Below, in pieces: positions 17,221 to 25,585 of a DNA stretch of 42,694 nucleotides. Numbering within the stretch: the first letter of the stretch is position 1; each line of letters begins with the position of its first letter. Under the pieces are notes generated by a model. The model had not been told where the DNA came from. It worked only from the letters and a program-made list of their open reading frames with translations, and searched no databases. Origin of the DNA: Bacteroidota bacterium (GTDB taxonomy: Bacteria > Bacteroidota > Bacteroidia > 2-12-FULL-35-15); assembly GCA_023251805.1 (NCBI GenBank), contig JAHEYB010000026.1, forward strand, positions 1 through 42,694, read 5' to 3'. The translations under genes were made by a program, and so were the position numbers.

Positions 17221-17277
17221 CATTTTCAAATTAGCACACCTGCCTGTCGGCAGACAGGTTTACAAATTTTCAAATTA
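17221..17277. repeat. CAGG palindrome flanked by TTTTCAAATTA direct repeats
   Basis: ACCTGCCTGTCGGCAGACAGGT is at 17238-17259, a near-perfect palindrome. It is flanked by TTTTCAAATTA at 17223-17233 and at 17267-17277. The arrangement of flanking copies resembles an inserted element or a composite repeat. Confidence 0.75.
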
Positions 17278-18346
17278 CCTTTTTTAATTTCCGCTTCACA
17301 AATCCTTCTTTATTTTTATTTGCCAACTGTCCACATGCGGCATCAATATCTTTTCCTCTGCTTCTTCTCACATTCACAATAATATTTTTACTTTCCAAAT
17401 ACTTTGCAAAAGCTTCCAATCGCTCCGATGTGGTTTGTTGAAATTCTCCATCATCAATTGGATTGTATTCAATAATATTTACTTTACATGGGATGTGTTT
17501 ACAAAATTTTGCTAAATCTTCCGCATCCTCTAAGCTATCATTAAAATCTTTAAATGCAATATACTCATAGGTTACACGTGTTTCTGTTTTTTCATAAAAA
17601 TACTTCAAGGCTTCCGCTAAAGCCTCCAATGTATTCGTTTCATTAATAGGCATAATGTGATTCCGTTTTACATCGTTTGCTGCATGCAAGGATAAAGCTA
17701 AATTAAATTTCGCTCCGTCATCAGCCAGCTTCTTAATCATTTTGGAAACACCCGCTGTACTAACCGTAATACGCTGTGGCGACATGTTCAATCCTTCCGG
17801 AGATGTTATTTTTTGAATCGAGTCCATCACATTTTTATAATTGAGTAATGGCTCTCCCATTCCCATATAAACAATATTGGTAAGTGGCGTTTTGTATTTT
17901 TCTTCCGCCTGATTTTTTATCAATACTACTTGATCATAAATTTCATCGGCATTCAAATTTCTTAATCGTTCTAGTTTTCCTGTCGCACAAAACTTACAAG
18001 TTAAACTACAACCCACTTGCGAAGAAATGCAGGCAGTCATACGAGTAGTGCTCGGAATTAAAACGCCTTCTACAATATTACTGTCGTAAAGTTTAAATGC
18101 GTTTTTGATAGTACGGTCTTTACTAATTTGCATGTCGTCTACCTTCACTGCATTGATTACAAATTGCGTATCCAACAATTCGCGAGTCGTTTTAGAAAGA
18201 TTCGTCATTTCTTCAAACGTAATGGCCGATTTTTTCCAAAGCCATTCATACACCTGTTTAGCACGAAAAGCTTGGTCTCCGTTTTCTACAAAAACAGTTT
18301 TCAGTTCTTCGAGTGAAAGTGCTCGTATGTCTTTCTTTGTGTCCAT
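17270..18346 (-). CDS. rlmN: 23S rRNA (adenine2503-C2)-methyltransferase
   Basis: A radical-SAM methyltransferase that methylates A2503 of 23S rRNA (and A37 of some tRNAs). It has 358 residues. The iron-sulfur cluster cysteines are C113, C117 and C120 in GCSLTCKFCATGK, and the methyl-carrying C-terminal cysteine is C338 in DIDAACGQL. GMGEPLLN is also clear. The ATG at 18346 gives the usual N-terminus. A TAAATTTG -7 box lies on the minus strand at 18366-18359. The stop codon lies just inside the downstream TTTTCAAATTA repeat. Confidence 0.97.
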   Translation of the reverse strand: MDTKKDIRALSLEELKTVFVENGDQAFRAKQVYEWLWKKSAITFEEMTNLSKTTRELLDTQFVINAVKVDDMQISKDRTIKNAFKLYDSNIVEGVLIPSTTRMTACISSQVGCSLTCKFCATGKLERLRNLNADEIYDQVVLIKNQAEEKYKTPLTNIVYMGMGEPLLNYKNVMDSIQKITSPEGLNMSPQRITVSTAGVSKMIKKLADDGAKFNLALSLHAANDVKRNHIMPINETNTLEALAEALKYFYEKTETRVTYEYIAFKDFNDSLEDAEDLAKFCKHIPCKVNIIEYNPIDDGEFQQTTSERLEAFAKYLESKNIIVNVRRSRGKDIDAACGQLANKNKEGFVKRKLKKVI

Positions 18347-18430
18347 TTTCTAGAAACACAAATTTACAAATAGATATTGATATATGGAGCAGTTTATATT
18401 TCGTAAATTCGTGCTTCAGATTGTCATTTT

Positions 18431-19645
18431 ATGCGTAAAATTTCTGCAGATTATATTTTCCCAATTTCTTCGGAACCCATTAAAAATGGGCTTATTACTA
18501 TTGATGACAATGGAGTTATTTTAAATGTAGAAGAACCTAACATTCAAGTTTCAACACGCGACATTCTACATTTTGAAGGAATCATTTGTCCAGGATTTAT
18601 CAATACACATTGCCACTTGGAGCTTTCACACCTTCAAAATCAAGTTTCTGAAAATACGGGAATGACTGGTTTTATAGAGGAATTACTTGGCAAACGAGCA
18701 AATTTTTCTGAAGCGGAAATTCAAAAAGCAATCGTTACTGCAGAAGCAAACATGGTTAAAAACGGGATTGTTGCAGTTGGCGATATTTCCAACAATAGTA
18801 GCACGTTCAAGCACAAAACACAAAGCAATTTATTCTACCATACGTTTATTGAAATATTTAGTATGGACCCTGAAAAGGCAGAAGCCGTTTTCAATACAGG
18901 ATTAAAATTGGCGAAAGAACTTTCAACTTTGAACCTGCTTAACAGGCAGGCAGGCTTTGAACCACATTGCTCGATTGTCCCTCACGCTCCTTATACCATG
19001 ACGGAAAATTTATTGCACCTCATCAATTCAGAAGCTGCAAAAAACAAAAGCATTTTAACCATTCACAACCAAGAAAGCAAAGAAGAAAGTGAATTGTTTA
19101 TCAGTAACACTGGCGTGATGTACGACACATTTAAAGCAATGGGAATCAATCCTGATTTTATGCGCAAAACCGGTGTTAACTCATTAAAATCAACATTGCC
19201 ATTTTTGAAAGCTGCTTCTAAAATTTTATTAGTACACAACACTTATACCTCCAAAGAAGATATAAAATGGATTGCATCTCACCTCCCACATCTTACATCT
19301 AACATCTTTTTTTGTACTTGTCCGAATGCCAACCTTTACATCGAAAATAAATTACCCAATTACAATTTATTCATTGAAGAGAATGTAAATGTAACCATCG
19401 GAACCGATAGTCTGGCTTCGAATTGGAGTCTATCCATTTTAGATGAATTAAAAACAATTGGAAAGCACTATCCACAAATTCCATTGCAGACATTATTAAC
19501 TTGGGCAACAAAAAACGGAGCAAATTTTTTAGGGTTCACCCAATTAGGAACAATCGAAAAAGGAAAAAAGCCCGGATTAAATTTATTAAAAAATGTGGAT
19601 GGAATAAAGGTTACTGAAAAAACAGAAGTACTTAAACTGATTTAA
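18431..19645 (+). CDS. amidohydrolase-family deaminase-like protein
   Basis: A 404-residue metal-dependent hydrolase of the ATZ/TRZ/SAH deaminase group. Metal ligands are visible as NTHCHLELSH (H60, H62), PHAPYTM near residue 188, LLVHNTYT and the catalytic Asp in GTDSLASN. The composite N-terminal beta-domain and the C-terminal return of that domain are present. Possible substrates include S-adenosylhomocysteine, guanine or aminodeoxyfutalosine (futalosine menaquinone pathway). No futalosine genes lie nearby, so I leave it open. Residues about 164-176 (TLNLLNRQAGF) are encoded by an in-frame repeat. The gene ends overlapping ispD by 4 bp, in convergent orientation. Confidence 0.88.
   Translation: MRKISADYIFPISSEPIKNGLITIDDNGVILNVEEPNIQVSTRDILHFEGIICPGFINTHCHLELSHLQNQVSENTGMTGFIEELLGKRANFSEAEIQKAIVTAEANMVKNGIVAVGDISNNSSTFKHKTQSNLFYHTFIEIFSMDPEKAEAVFNTGLKLAKELSTLNLLNRQAGFEPHCSIVPHAPYTMTENLLHLINSEAAKNKSILTIHNQESKEESELFISNTGVMYDTFKAMGINPDFMRKTGVNSLKSTLPFLKAASKILLVHNTYTSKEDIKWIASHLPHLTSNIFFCTCPNANLYIENKLPNYNLFIEENVNVTIGTDSLASNWSLSILDELKTIGKHYPQIPLQTLLTWATKNGANFLGFTQLGTIEKGKKPGLNLLKNVDGIKVTEKTEVLKLI
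18921..18958. repeat. in-frame CAGG-type repeat inside the amidohydrolase gene
   Basis: An AACTTTGAACC-like word is followed by CTGCTTAACAGGCAGGCAGG. It keeps the reading frame and encodes TLNLLNRQAG. It is related to the copies at 1033-1049 and 17238-17259. Confidence 0.7.
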
Positions 19646-20304
19646 TCCATAAGTGCTTCCGCAATAATCAAATCTTGCGAAGTAGTAATTTTAATATTCT
19701 CTATATTGCCTTCTACCAAATTTATTTTTTCACCGAACGATTCCAACACACTTGCATCGTCTGTAAATTCAGGTTTGTACGCTTTTAAAAATGCTTTCTT
19801 GATTAAATCAGAATGAAAACATTGAGGAGTTTGAATAATGGAATAATGGGCGCGATCAACAGCACAATTTTCTTTCCCTTTCAAATACCGAATGGACTCA
19901 TTTAAAAAAACTGCAGGAGATGCATTGCCTAACGTTTCTGCAGTTTGAAATGTTTTTAAAATGGTTTCTTTGCTAACGAGCGGACGAGCAGCATCGTGTA
20001 TTCCAACCACACATGCGTCCGGAATTAAAGTCAAGCCATTTTTTACAGAATGGTAACGCGTTTCTCCACCATCTGTTAGTTGATGAGGAATCGTAAAATT
20101 AAATTTTGTGCAAAGTGATTTCCAGTCTTCATTCAATTGTTTTGCAAGCACAACAACAATCGAAATTTCGGGGAAAGCAGAAGTGAATTTTTCGATGGTA
20201 TGCATCAACACAGGTTTGCCTCTTAATTCCACAAACTGTTTAGGGACAGCATTGTTCATGCGTGTTCCGCTTCCTCCTGCTACTATGATAACGTATTTTT
20301 TCAA
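19642..20304 (-). CDS. ispD: 2-C-methyl-D-erythritol 4-phosphate cytidylyltransferase
   Basis: Third step of the MEP pathway: CTP plus methylerythritol 4-phosphate gives CDP-ME. It has 220 residues, the normal length. The nucleotide-binding motif GGSGTRM is at residues 10-16, followed by PKQFVELRGKPVLMHTIEKF. GIHDAARPLVS near residue 110 and the C-terminal KITTSQDLIIAE complete the family pattern. The gene is downstream of queA, but a strong hairpin terminator lies between them, so it may have its own promoter. It supplies isoprenoid units for the polyprenyl synthase elsewhere in the window. Confidence 0.97.
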   Translation of the reverse strand: MKKYVIIVAGGSGTRMNNAVPKQFVELRGKPVLMHTIEKFTSAFPEISIVVVLAKQLNEDWKSLCTKFNFTIPHQLTDGGETRYHSVKNGLTLIPDACVVGIHDAARPLVSKETILKTFQTAETLGNASPAVFLNESIRYLKGKENCAVDRAHYSIIQTPQCFHSDLIKKAFLKAYKPEFTDDASVLESFGEKINLVEGNIENIKITTSQDLIIAEALMD

Positions 20305-20320
20305 TCGTTCAATTCTATTT

Positions 20321-20374
20321 AAAAAAAATGATGGTTAATAATTACTCAGCATAAAGAACAACTATTAACCATCA
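20321..20374 (-). terminator. rho-independent terminator after queA
   Basis: On the minus strand TGATGGTTAATA (20374-20363) pairs perfectly over 12 bp with TATTAACCATCA (20340-20329). The loop is 22 nt and an eight-base T-run follows at 20328-20321. It lies between the queA stop codon and the ispD start. Confidence 0.8.
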
Positions 20375-20387
20375 ACTAAAAACTAAA

Positions 20388-21437
20388 TTACAAGATTAAC
20401 ATTGCGTCTCCGTAAGTATAAAAGCGATACTTTTCTTTGATTGCTTCCTTGTAAGCTTTCATCATCAAATCGTATCCACCAAATGCACACACCATCATCA
20501 ATAAAGTAGATTCAGGAGTATGAAAATTTGTAATCATACAATTTGCTACATTAAAATCATAAGGAGGAAAAATAAATTTATTGGTCCAACCATCATAAGG
20601 TTTTACAAATCCATCTGTACTTACCGATGTTTCGATTGCACGCATGGTAGTTGTTCCTACCACACAAACTTTTTTCTTTGATTCGCGTGATTTATTTATA
20701 ATCTTACAATCTTTATCAGAAATATAAGCTTGTTCTGAATCCATTTTATGTTTTGTCAAATCCTCTACTTCTACTGTACGGAATGTCCCCAATCCAACAT
20801 GCAGAGTAACATTTGCAAAATTCACACCTTTTAATTCAAGACGTTTTAAAAGTTCGCGACTAAAATGCAACCCCGCTGTTGGTGCAGCTACCGCTCCTTC
20901 ATTTTTTGCATAAACTGTCTGATAGCGTTCTTTATCGTCTTCTGTTGGTGCACGTTTAATATACTTTGGAAGTGGTGTTTCTCCCATATCATTTAATGTT
21001 TTACGAAATTCTTCGTAAGAACCATCAAATAAGAAACGTAATGTTCTTCCGCGAGAAGTGGTATTATCAATTACCTCAGCAACTAATGTATCATCATCAC
21101 CAAAATAAAGTTTGTTACCAATACGAATTTTACGAGCAGGATCAACTAACACATCCCACAAACGACTTTCTGCATTTAATTCACGTAATAAAAATACTTC
21201 AATCTTCGCACCCGTCTTTTCTTTGTTTCCATACATACGAGCGGGGAACACTTTAGTGTCATTTAAAATCATGCAATCTCCATCTCCAAAGTAACTCAAA
21301 ACATCTTTGAAGGACTTGTGTTCAATTTTTCCTGTTTTACGGTGAATAACCATTAATCTTGCTTCATCACGTGTTTTTGCAGGAGTTTCGGCAATTAACT
21401 CTTTCGGTAAATTAAATTTAAACTGTGATAATTTCAT
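20388..21437 (-). CDS. queA: S-adenosylmethionine:tRNA ribosyltransferase-isomerase
   Basis: Transfers and isomerises the ribosyl moiety of SAM to preQ1 at position 34 of tRNA, giving epoxyqueuosine. The 349-residue length is normal. Family motifs visible are [21 protein letters not shown] at the N-terminus, [15 protein letters not shown] near residue 55, [14 protein letters not shown] near 180, [13 protein letters not shown] near 215 and [18 protein letters not shown] near 303. The ATG at 21437 lies inside the first of two 90-bp tandem repeats, so the repeat overlaps the first two codons. A promoter-like sequence lies about 290 bp upstream, implying a long structured leader. Confidence 0.97.
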   Translation of the reverse strand: MKLSQFKFNLPKELIAETPAKTRDEARLMVIHRKTGKIEHKSFKDVLSYFGDGDCMILNDTKVFPARMYGNKEKTGAKIEVFLLRELNAESRLWDVLVDPARKIRIGNKLYFGDDDTLVAEVIDNTTSRGRTLRFLFDGSYEEFRKTLNDMGETPLPKYIKRAPTEDDKERYQTVYAKNEGAVAAPTAGLHFSRELLKRLELKGVNFANVTLHVGLGTFRTVEVEDLTKHKMDSEQAYISDKDCKIINKSRESKKKVCVVGTTTMRAIETSVSTDGFVKPYDGWTNKFIFPPYDFNVANCMITNFHTPESTLLMMVCAFGGYDLMMKAYKEAIKEKYRFYTYGDAMLIL

Positions 21438-21618
21438 CTGTTTTTAATTATTATTTAGTTGTCATATGGAATAAGCCATATGTTCTTTTGTGTTAAAATG
21501 AAACCCAGCCAATGGCTATTATTTCATATGCTTTTAATTATTATTTAGTTATCATATGGAATACGCCATATGTTCTTTTGTGTTAAAATGAAACCCAGCC
21601 AATGGCTATTATTTCATA
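21431..21618 (-). repeat. two tandem 90-bp copies in the queA leader
   Basis: 21431-21520 and 21521-21610 match at 86 of 90 positions (differences at 21438/21528, 21441/21531, 21461/21551 and 21474/21564), plus the first 8 bp of a third copy (21611-21618). Each unit contains CATATGG-N6-CCATATG and an outer ATGAAA...TTTCAT pair enclosing AGCCAATGGCT, so each could fold into two hairpins in RNA. The unit boundary falls at the queA start codon: each unit begins (minus strand) just after an ATGAAAT, and the extra upstream ATGAAAT copies run into TAA within two codons. Confidence 0.9.
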
Positions 21619-21983
21619 AATTGTTTTTGTTTAGGAGTAAGGTTGTCTGGAATAAACGAAAGAAGAATACTTCGAATTCTCTCATTAAATCTTACGGGAT
21701 TTATTATGTGTTTTTATTAACAAGGGCGCAAAAGTAAGCTTTCGAAGAGGCGATGTCAATAAAAATCACATTTAATTTTAATTTAATGCTCTTTTCAAGG
21801 AAAAACAGTGTTTTTATGCAAAATATCTTCAATAATCATTAACATTAAAATACTAATTATCTGTATGTTACACCTTAATTAGCTATTAAATCTTCATCTT
21901 TCCAATTTTTGCTACGCACATTAGAAAAAAAGATTCTATATTAGCACCCCTTACAAAAAACTAAACTTAAAACTAAACAAATT
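21438..21983. other. 546-bp divergent intergenic region
   Basis: Between queA (minus) and the first secreted-protein gene (plus). It holds the tandem 90-bp leader copies (21431-21618), the queA promoter (21729-21759) and about 220 bp of AT-rich DNA that should contain the promoter of the plus-strand gene. Near the latter I see TTTTTG at 21906-21911 and TATATTAG at 21937-21944, but the 25-bp spacing is too long for the usual promoter, so I do not call it. Confidence 0.7.
21729..21759 (-). promoter_or_regulatory. Bacteroidota promoter for queA
   Basis: On the minus strand ATTGACATC with TTG at 21759-21757, a 20-bp spacer and a perfect TACTTTTG (TAnnTTTG) at 21736-21729. The -33 context ATTGACATC is the same as that of the promoter at 38786-38816. 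The predicted transcript would have a leader of about 285 nt containing the tandem hairpin units. Confidence 0.7.
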
Positions 21984-23396
21984 ATGAAACAATTATTTTT
22001 ATTTGTTGCCATAGCGCTAACAGCTTCTATGTCAGCACAAGATAAACCGAAAGAGATAAAGTATAGAAGAAGCTCTTTGCACTCCATTATGGTGGATGAT
22101 GCTAAATTACCAAATGCTAAAGTGATTAAAGAAGTGTTTACAAAACAACCACTTCCTGATAAGTACAACGACCACTCTTTGGCTTCTCGTTCGTTTGCTC
22201 CAGACAAATACTTATTGACTGCTGCTGAAAAAACTGCATTAGGTGCTAAAACAGAAGGAAAAGCTGCTGGGAAAATGAAAGGAATGGCAAAAGGAGCCGC
22301 TGCTGGTGCTACCGGAGGATTAGTTGATACTACAGATGCTAAATACCTTCCACAAGTAATTGAAAAATATTTGGTGGCAAACAATGTTGCAAGAGACTTG
22401 GTAGCAAAATGGTTCAACAGAGGAGCGAATGGCGCTTTCAATATGAACTTGATTGGTGAAAGAGGTTCTTACGATGCAACTGCAATGCAAGTGAATGCTG
22501 CAAAAGGTTCGGTAAGAGGAGTGGCTTCTATTGCTGATGCTGGAGTTGAATTAATCGGCAATACGTTTGTTGTTGCAACTCGCTTCAACTATGTAAGCAA
22601 AAAAGAAATTTATGATGCTGCACAAGCTGCTTTAGCTGCTGCTGCTGCTGTTGCTGGTGGCGCTGCTGGCGGAAAATTAAAAGGAAAAGTACCAGGTGGA
22701 GGTGTACCAAATATTCCTGTTACTCCTGAAATGCAAGCTGCAAAAGATGCTGCCTACAAAAAAGCAACTGAAGGATATATCGTACAATGTACTTCTTACT
22801 TGTACCAATTGGTTTGGAATGATTCAGTAGAAGCTGTTTTCTATAACGACTTATGGATGGATGATTCTAAAATTGATGCTAAAAGAAAAGAAGCATTCGA
22901 CAATAGTAAATTGTTTTCCCTAAAATATATCGGTGACGGAAAAGCATTGGCTAACGTTCCATTGTCATTGAAGAAAAAGAGAACTGACGAAGAATTAATC
23001 GCAGCTGCTACTCAAAATGCTTCTGATGCTGCTATCGCAAAATTGCAAAGAGATTACGAAGTGTTCAAAACAAAAACTCCTTTATACAGTGGAAACCCTA
23101 TCACAGCTAAAATTGGTATGAAAGAAGGTTTAGAATCTGGAGATAAATTTGAAGTTCTTGAACAACAGTTGGACGAGAAAACTGGAAAAACCAAATACGT
23201 GAGTAAAGGAAAGATTAAAGTAACAGACGCTATCTGGGATAATCGTTTCGCTTTAGAAGGCGAAGCTCCTGAAGCTGAAACTCCTGCTATGGATAAGGAC
23301 GGCAAACCACTTCCTCCAAAACCAGTTTATACAGAAACAACATTTAAAGGCGGGTCTAAATTTTACCCGGGAATGTTGATCAGACAAATTAAATAA
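21984..23396 (+). CDS. secreted protein with glycine-zipper segments and FlgT-C-like end
   Basis: I do not recognise a named family. It has 470 residues with a signal peptide (MKQLFLFVAIALTASMSAQ). The mature N-terminus has YRRSSLHSIMVDD and PLPDKYNDHSLASRSF. Two Ala/Gly-rich stretches, near residues 90-112 (GKAAGKMKGMAKGAAAG) and 212-232 (AAQAALAAAAAVAGGAAGG), look like glycine-zipper helices that could insert in or lie on a membrane. From about residue 365 the pattern IGMKEGLESGDKFEVLEQ ... GKIKVTDAIWDNRFA resembles the C-terminal beta domain of FlgT and CsgG-associated proteins. A rho-independent terminator follows, so it may form its own transcript next to the four downstream secreted genes. 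Confidence 0.8.
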   Translation: MKQLFLFVAIALTASMSAQDKPKEIKYRRSSLHSIMVDDAKLPNAKVIKEVFTKQPLPDKYNDHSLASRSFAPDKYLLTAAEKTALGAKTEGKAAGKMKGMAKGAAAGATGGLVDTTDAKYLPQVIEKYLVANNVARDLVAKWFNRGANGAFNMNLIGERGSYDATAMQVNAAKGSVRGVASIADAGVELIGNTFVVATRFNYVSKKEIYDAAQAALAAAAAVAGGAAGGKLKGKVPGGGVPNIPVTPEMQAAKDAAYKKATEGYIVQCTSYLYQLVWNDSVEAVFYNDLWMDDSKIDAKRKEAFDNSKLFSLKYIGDGKALANVPLSLKKKRTDEELIAAATQNASDAAIAKLQRDYEVFKTKTPLYSGNPITAKIGMKEGLESGDKFEVLEQQLDEKTGKTKYVSKGKIKVTDAIWDNRFALEGEAPEAETPAMDKDGKPLPPKPVYTETTFKGGSKFYPGMLIRQIK

Positions 23397-23408
23397 TTAT
23401 AAAAGATC

Positions 23409-23458
23409 TCTCCTCAAAACCAGCACATTACATTGCTTTTTTGAGGAGATTTTTTTTT
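23409..23458 (+). terminator. rho-independent terminator
   Basis: TCTCCTCAAAA (23409-23419) pairs with TTTTGAGGAGA ending at 23449, followed by a run of Ts to 23458. It is located 12 bp after the stop codon of the 470-residue secreted protein. Confidence 0.85.
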
Positions 23459-23516
23459 GGGTACAATAATTGGAATTCGAGCCCGGTAAAATTTTTATAA
23501 ACTAAAAAATAAACAA

Positions 23517-24050
23517 ATGAAAAAAACATCTAAACTCTTAATGGCAGCGGTTACATTATTGTTCGCTGTTGTTTACTCCACCAATGCATCTGCTCAGGCT
23601 GGAAAAAAGGCCGACAAAGACACTAAACTGTGGCGTTACGAAGTGCAATGCGTTGGCGTTGGAAACGAAGGAACAAAATTGATTAAAGTTTTTTCTTACT
23701 CTAAAAAAGCTGACATTGCAATCGAACAAGCAAAAAAGAATGCTGTTCATGCAATGATTTTCCAAGGATTCAACGGGAACAGCGGATCTGGATGCCCAAC
23801 CCAAAAACCTTTAACTGATAATCCTGCTCTTGAGCAAGAAAAAGCTGATTTCTTTGATGCTTTCTTCGCTGATGGTGGCAAATACATGAAATTCGTTTCT
23901 GTTTCTGGTGATGGACAAGTTGCTGCTGAAGACAGAATGAAAGTTGGTAAAGAATACAAAATAGGTGTAGTTGTTTCTGTAATGTATGATCTATTAAGAA
24001 AAGATCTAGAAGCAGCTGGCATCGTAAAAGGTCTTACTTCTGGTTTTTAA
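23517..24050 (+). CDS. secreted LPP20-like protein, paralogue 1
   Basis: A 177-residue exported protein; signal peptide about residues 1-26 (ending NASA). The mature part has YEVQCVGVGNEG, the helix AIEQAKKNAVHAMIFQGF, a Cys-containing GSGCPTQKP, FFDAFFADGGKYMKFVSV and a C-terminal strand-helix VVVSVMYDLLRKDLEAAGI. The strand, AKKNAV helix and later strand-helix recall the LPP20/FlgT-N fold, but that is inference. It is clearly paralogous to the next gene (shared EQAKKNAV, FFAD-GxY, and Cys and C-terminal helix positions), so the pair arose by tandem duplication. The gap between them is 12 bp. Confidence 0.82.
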   Translation: MKKTSKLLMAAVTLLFAVVYSTNASAQAGKKADKDTKLWRYEVQCVGVGNEGTKLIKVFSYSKKADIAIEQAKKNAVHAMIFQGFNGNSGSGCPTQKPLTDNPALEQEKADFFDAFFADGGKYMKFVSVSGDGQVAAEDRMKVGKEYKIGVVVSVMYDLLRKDLEAAGIVKGLTSGF

Positions 24051-24062
24051 TCCCTGAAAAAA

Positions 24063-24560
24063 ATGAGAAATAAATATTTATTCGCAACCCTCTTTTTGTT
24101 TTGTACTGTTTTTGGCTTTGCCCAAAGACAACAAAAGAAAATTGCAGGAGCCTATGACACCTATAAAACAGAATGTATGGGTGTTGAAGGTGACGGGTCT
24201 CAGACATTGAAATGCTGGGGATCCGGGAAAAACAGATTTGATGCTGTTGAACAAGCTAAAAAGAATGCCGTGAAAGATGTACTTTTTACAGGTATTTTAA
24301 ATGGCAGAGACGAGTGCAACAAAAAACCAGTAATCTTTGAAGTGAATGCTCTAGAAAAACATGAGGATTATTTTAATGCATTTTTCGCAGATGATGGTGC
24401 TTACAAAACATTTGTCAACATGAAAGATGAATCTCTTGGACCTAAAATCACAAAAGATAAAAAGAAAAATGGTTCTGAAGTTACTGAAGGAGTTATCGTT
24501 CGCGTACTTAGAGCTGAATTAAAGAAAAAAATGATCGAAGATAAAATAATCCAACCTTAA
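24063..24560 (+). CDS. secreted LPP20-like protein, paralogue 2
   Basis: A 165-residue exported protein; signal peptide ends near GFAQ (residue 21). It aligns with the preceding gene: YKTECMGVEGDG, AVEQAKKNAVKDVLFTGI, ECNKKPVIF, DYFNAFFADDGAYKTFVNM and VIVRVLRAELKKKMIEDKI. Both keep a Cys in the first strand and one before KP, which could form a disulfide. No catalytic residues are evident. It is third in the local order and separated by 54 bp from the DUF6175-like gene. The function is unknown; an envelope complex with its neighbours is plausible. Confidence 0.82.
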   Translation: MRNKYLFATLFLFCTVFGFAQRQQKKIAGAYDTYKTECMGVEGDGSQTLKCWGSGKNRFDAVEQAKKNAVKDVLFTGILNGRDECNKKPVIFEVNALEKHEDYFNAFFADDGAYKTFVNMKDESLGPKITKDKKKNGSEVTEGVIVRVLRAELKKKMIEDKIIQP

Positions 24561-24614
24561 ACAAACAGCTATGAAACACATAGTGTTCATGAAACCCTTT
24601 AAAAAACAAACAAA

Positions 24615-25565
24615 ATGAATAAAAAAATAATACTACTTCTTTGTAGCCTTTTACTAATTGTAAACATAGGCTTCTCTCAAGCAAAAAAACCAACCATCAT
24701 GGTTCTTCCAAGTGATGTATGGTGTAACACAAATGGTTTCATGATGGAATTTGACAACCAAGGAACAAAAGTTAAAATTCCTGATTACAAAAAAGCATTC
24801 CAAGAAAGTGCTGACTTATTAAACGTAATCAGTAAGATTAACGGTTTGATGGCTGACAGAGGTTTCCCTCTAAAAAATGCTGAGTCATCATTAAAATCAT
24901 TGGAAGGCGAAAGCGCTGAAAATGCAATGTTAACTAGCAAAAATGGTGGATCTGTTGCAGAAAGCCCAGTAGACAAATTGAAAAAAACTGCGAAAGCAGA
25001 TATCATCATGCAGTTGACTTGGACAGTAAATACAACTGGTCCTAAAAAATCAATCACTTTCAACTTACAAGGCTTAGATGCTTATACTGACAAACAAGTT
25101 GCTACTGCTGTAGGAACAGGTGCCCCTTCTTTCTCTGCTGAATTAGCTGTTTTATTAGAAGAAGCAGTTCTTGCTCACTTAGATGGTTTCAACTCTTCTT
25201 TGCAAAAACACTTTGAAGACATGTTTGCAAACGGACGTGAAATTATTGTTCGTGTGAAAAAATTCGATTCTTGGGATGGCGATTTAGAAAAAGATTTCGG
25301 TGGAAAAGAATTGGGTGATGTAATCGAAGGATGGATGACTGCAAATTGTGTGAAAGGTCGTTTCAGCACAACTGATGCAACTGAAAACATGATGCTGTTC
25401 GAACAAGTTCGTATTCCATTATACGATGCAAGCGGTAAAGCTACTGATGCACGTGGATTCTGCAAAGAATTACAAAAATTTTTACAAGCTCCTCCATACT
25501 CTATCACAAATAAATTGATGATGAAAGGTTTAGGACAAGCAACAATCGTTTTAGGAGATAAATAA
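24615..25565 (+). CDS. DUF6175-like secreted protein (CsgG/TolB-N-like)
   Basis: A 316-residue exported protein with signal peptide MNKKIILLLCSLLLIVNIGFSQ (cut here for length: residues 1-21). The start of the mature domain, KPTIMVLPSDVWCNTNGFM, then KAFQESADLLNVISKINGLM and DRGFPLKNAESSL, fit what I recall of DUF6175 from Bacteroidales. ADIIMQLTWTV near residue 133 followed by LQGLDAYTDKQVATAVG resembles the strand order of CsgG, LpoB and TolB-N domains (an ADxIIxG-type strand, then a strand with D and T). A second half from about residue 205 has EIIVRVKKFDSW and a LDxGxGxA-free C-terminus. The function is unknown. Confidence 0.8.
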   Translation: MNKKIILLLCSLLLIVNIGFSQAKKPTIMVLPSDVWCNTNGFMMEFDNQGTKVKIPDYKKAFQESADLLNVISKINGLMADRGFPLKNAESSLKSLEGESAENAMLTSKNGGSVAESPVDKLKKTAKADIIMQLTWTVNTTGPKKSITFNLQGLDAYTDKQVATAVGTGAPSFSAELAVLLEEAVLAHLDGFNSSLQKHFEDMFANGREIIVRVKKFDSWDGDLEKDFGGKELGDVIEGWMTANCVKGRFSTTDATENMMLFEQVRIPLYDASGKATDARGFCKELQKFLQAPPYSITNKLMMKGLGQATIVLGDK

Positions 25566-25585
25566 TAATTTAAAACTAAAAAGAA

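Noticed and set aside
21431..21759. preQ1 riboswitch in the queA leader
   Set aside because: I could not find the compact preQ1 aptamer pattern (short stem, A-rich tail, pairing loop). Only tandem hairpins are seen, so I leave it as an unidentified structured leader.
21906..21944. Promoter for the 470-residue secreted protein (TTTTTG and TATATTAG)
   Set aside because: The spacing is 25 bp and the -7 box ends TTAG instead of TTTG, so it is not a convincing match.
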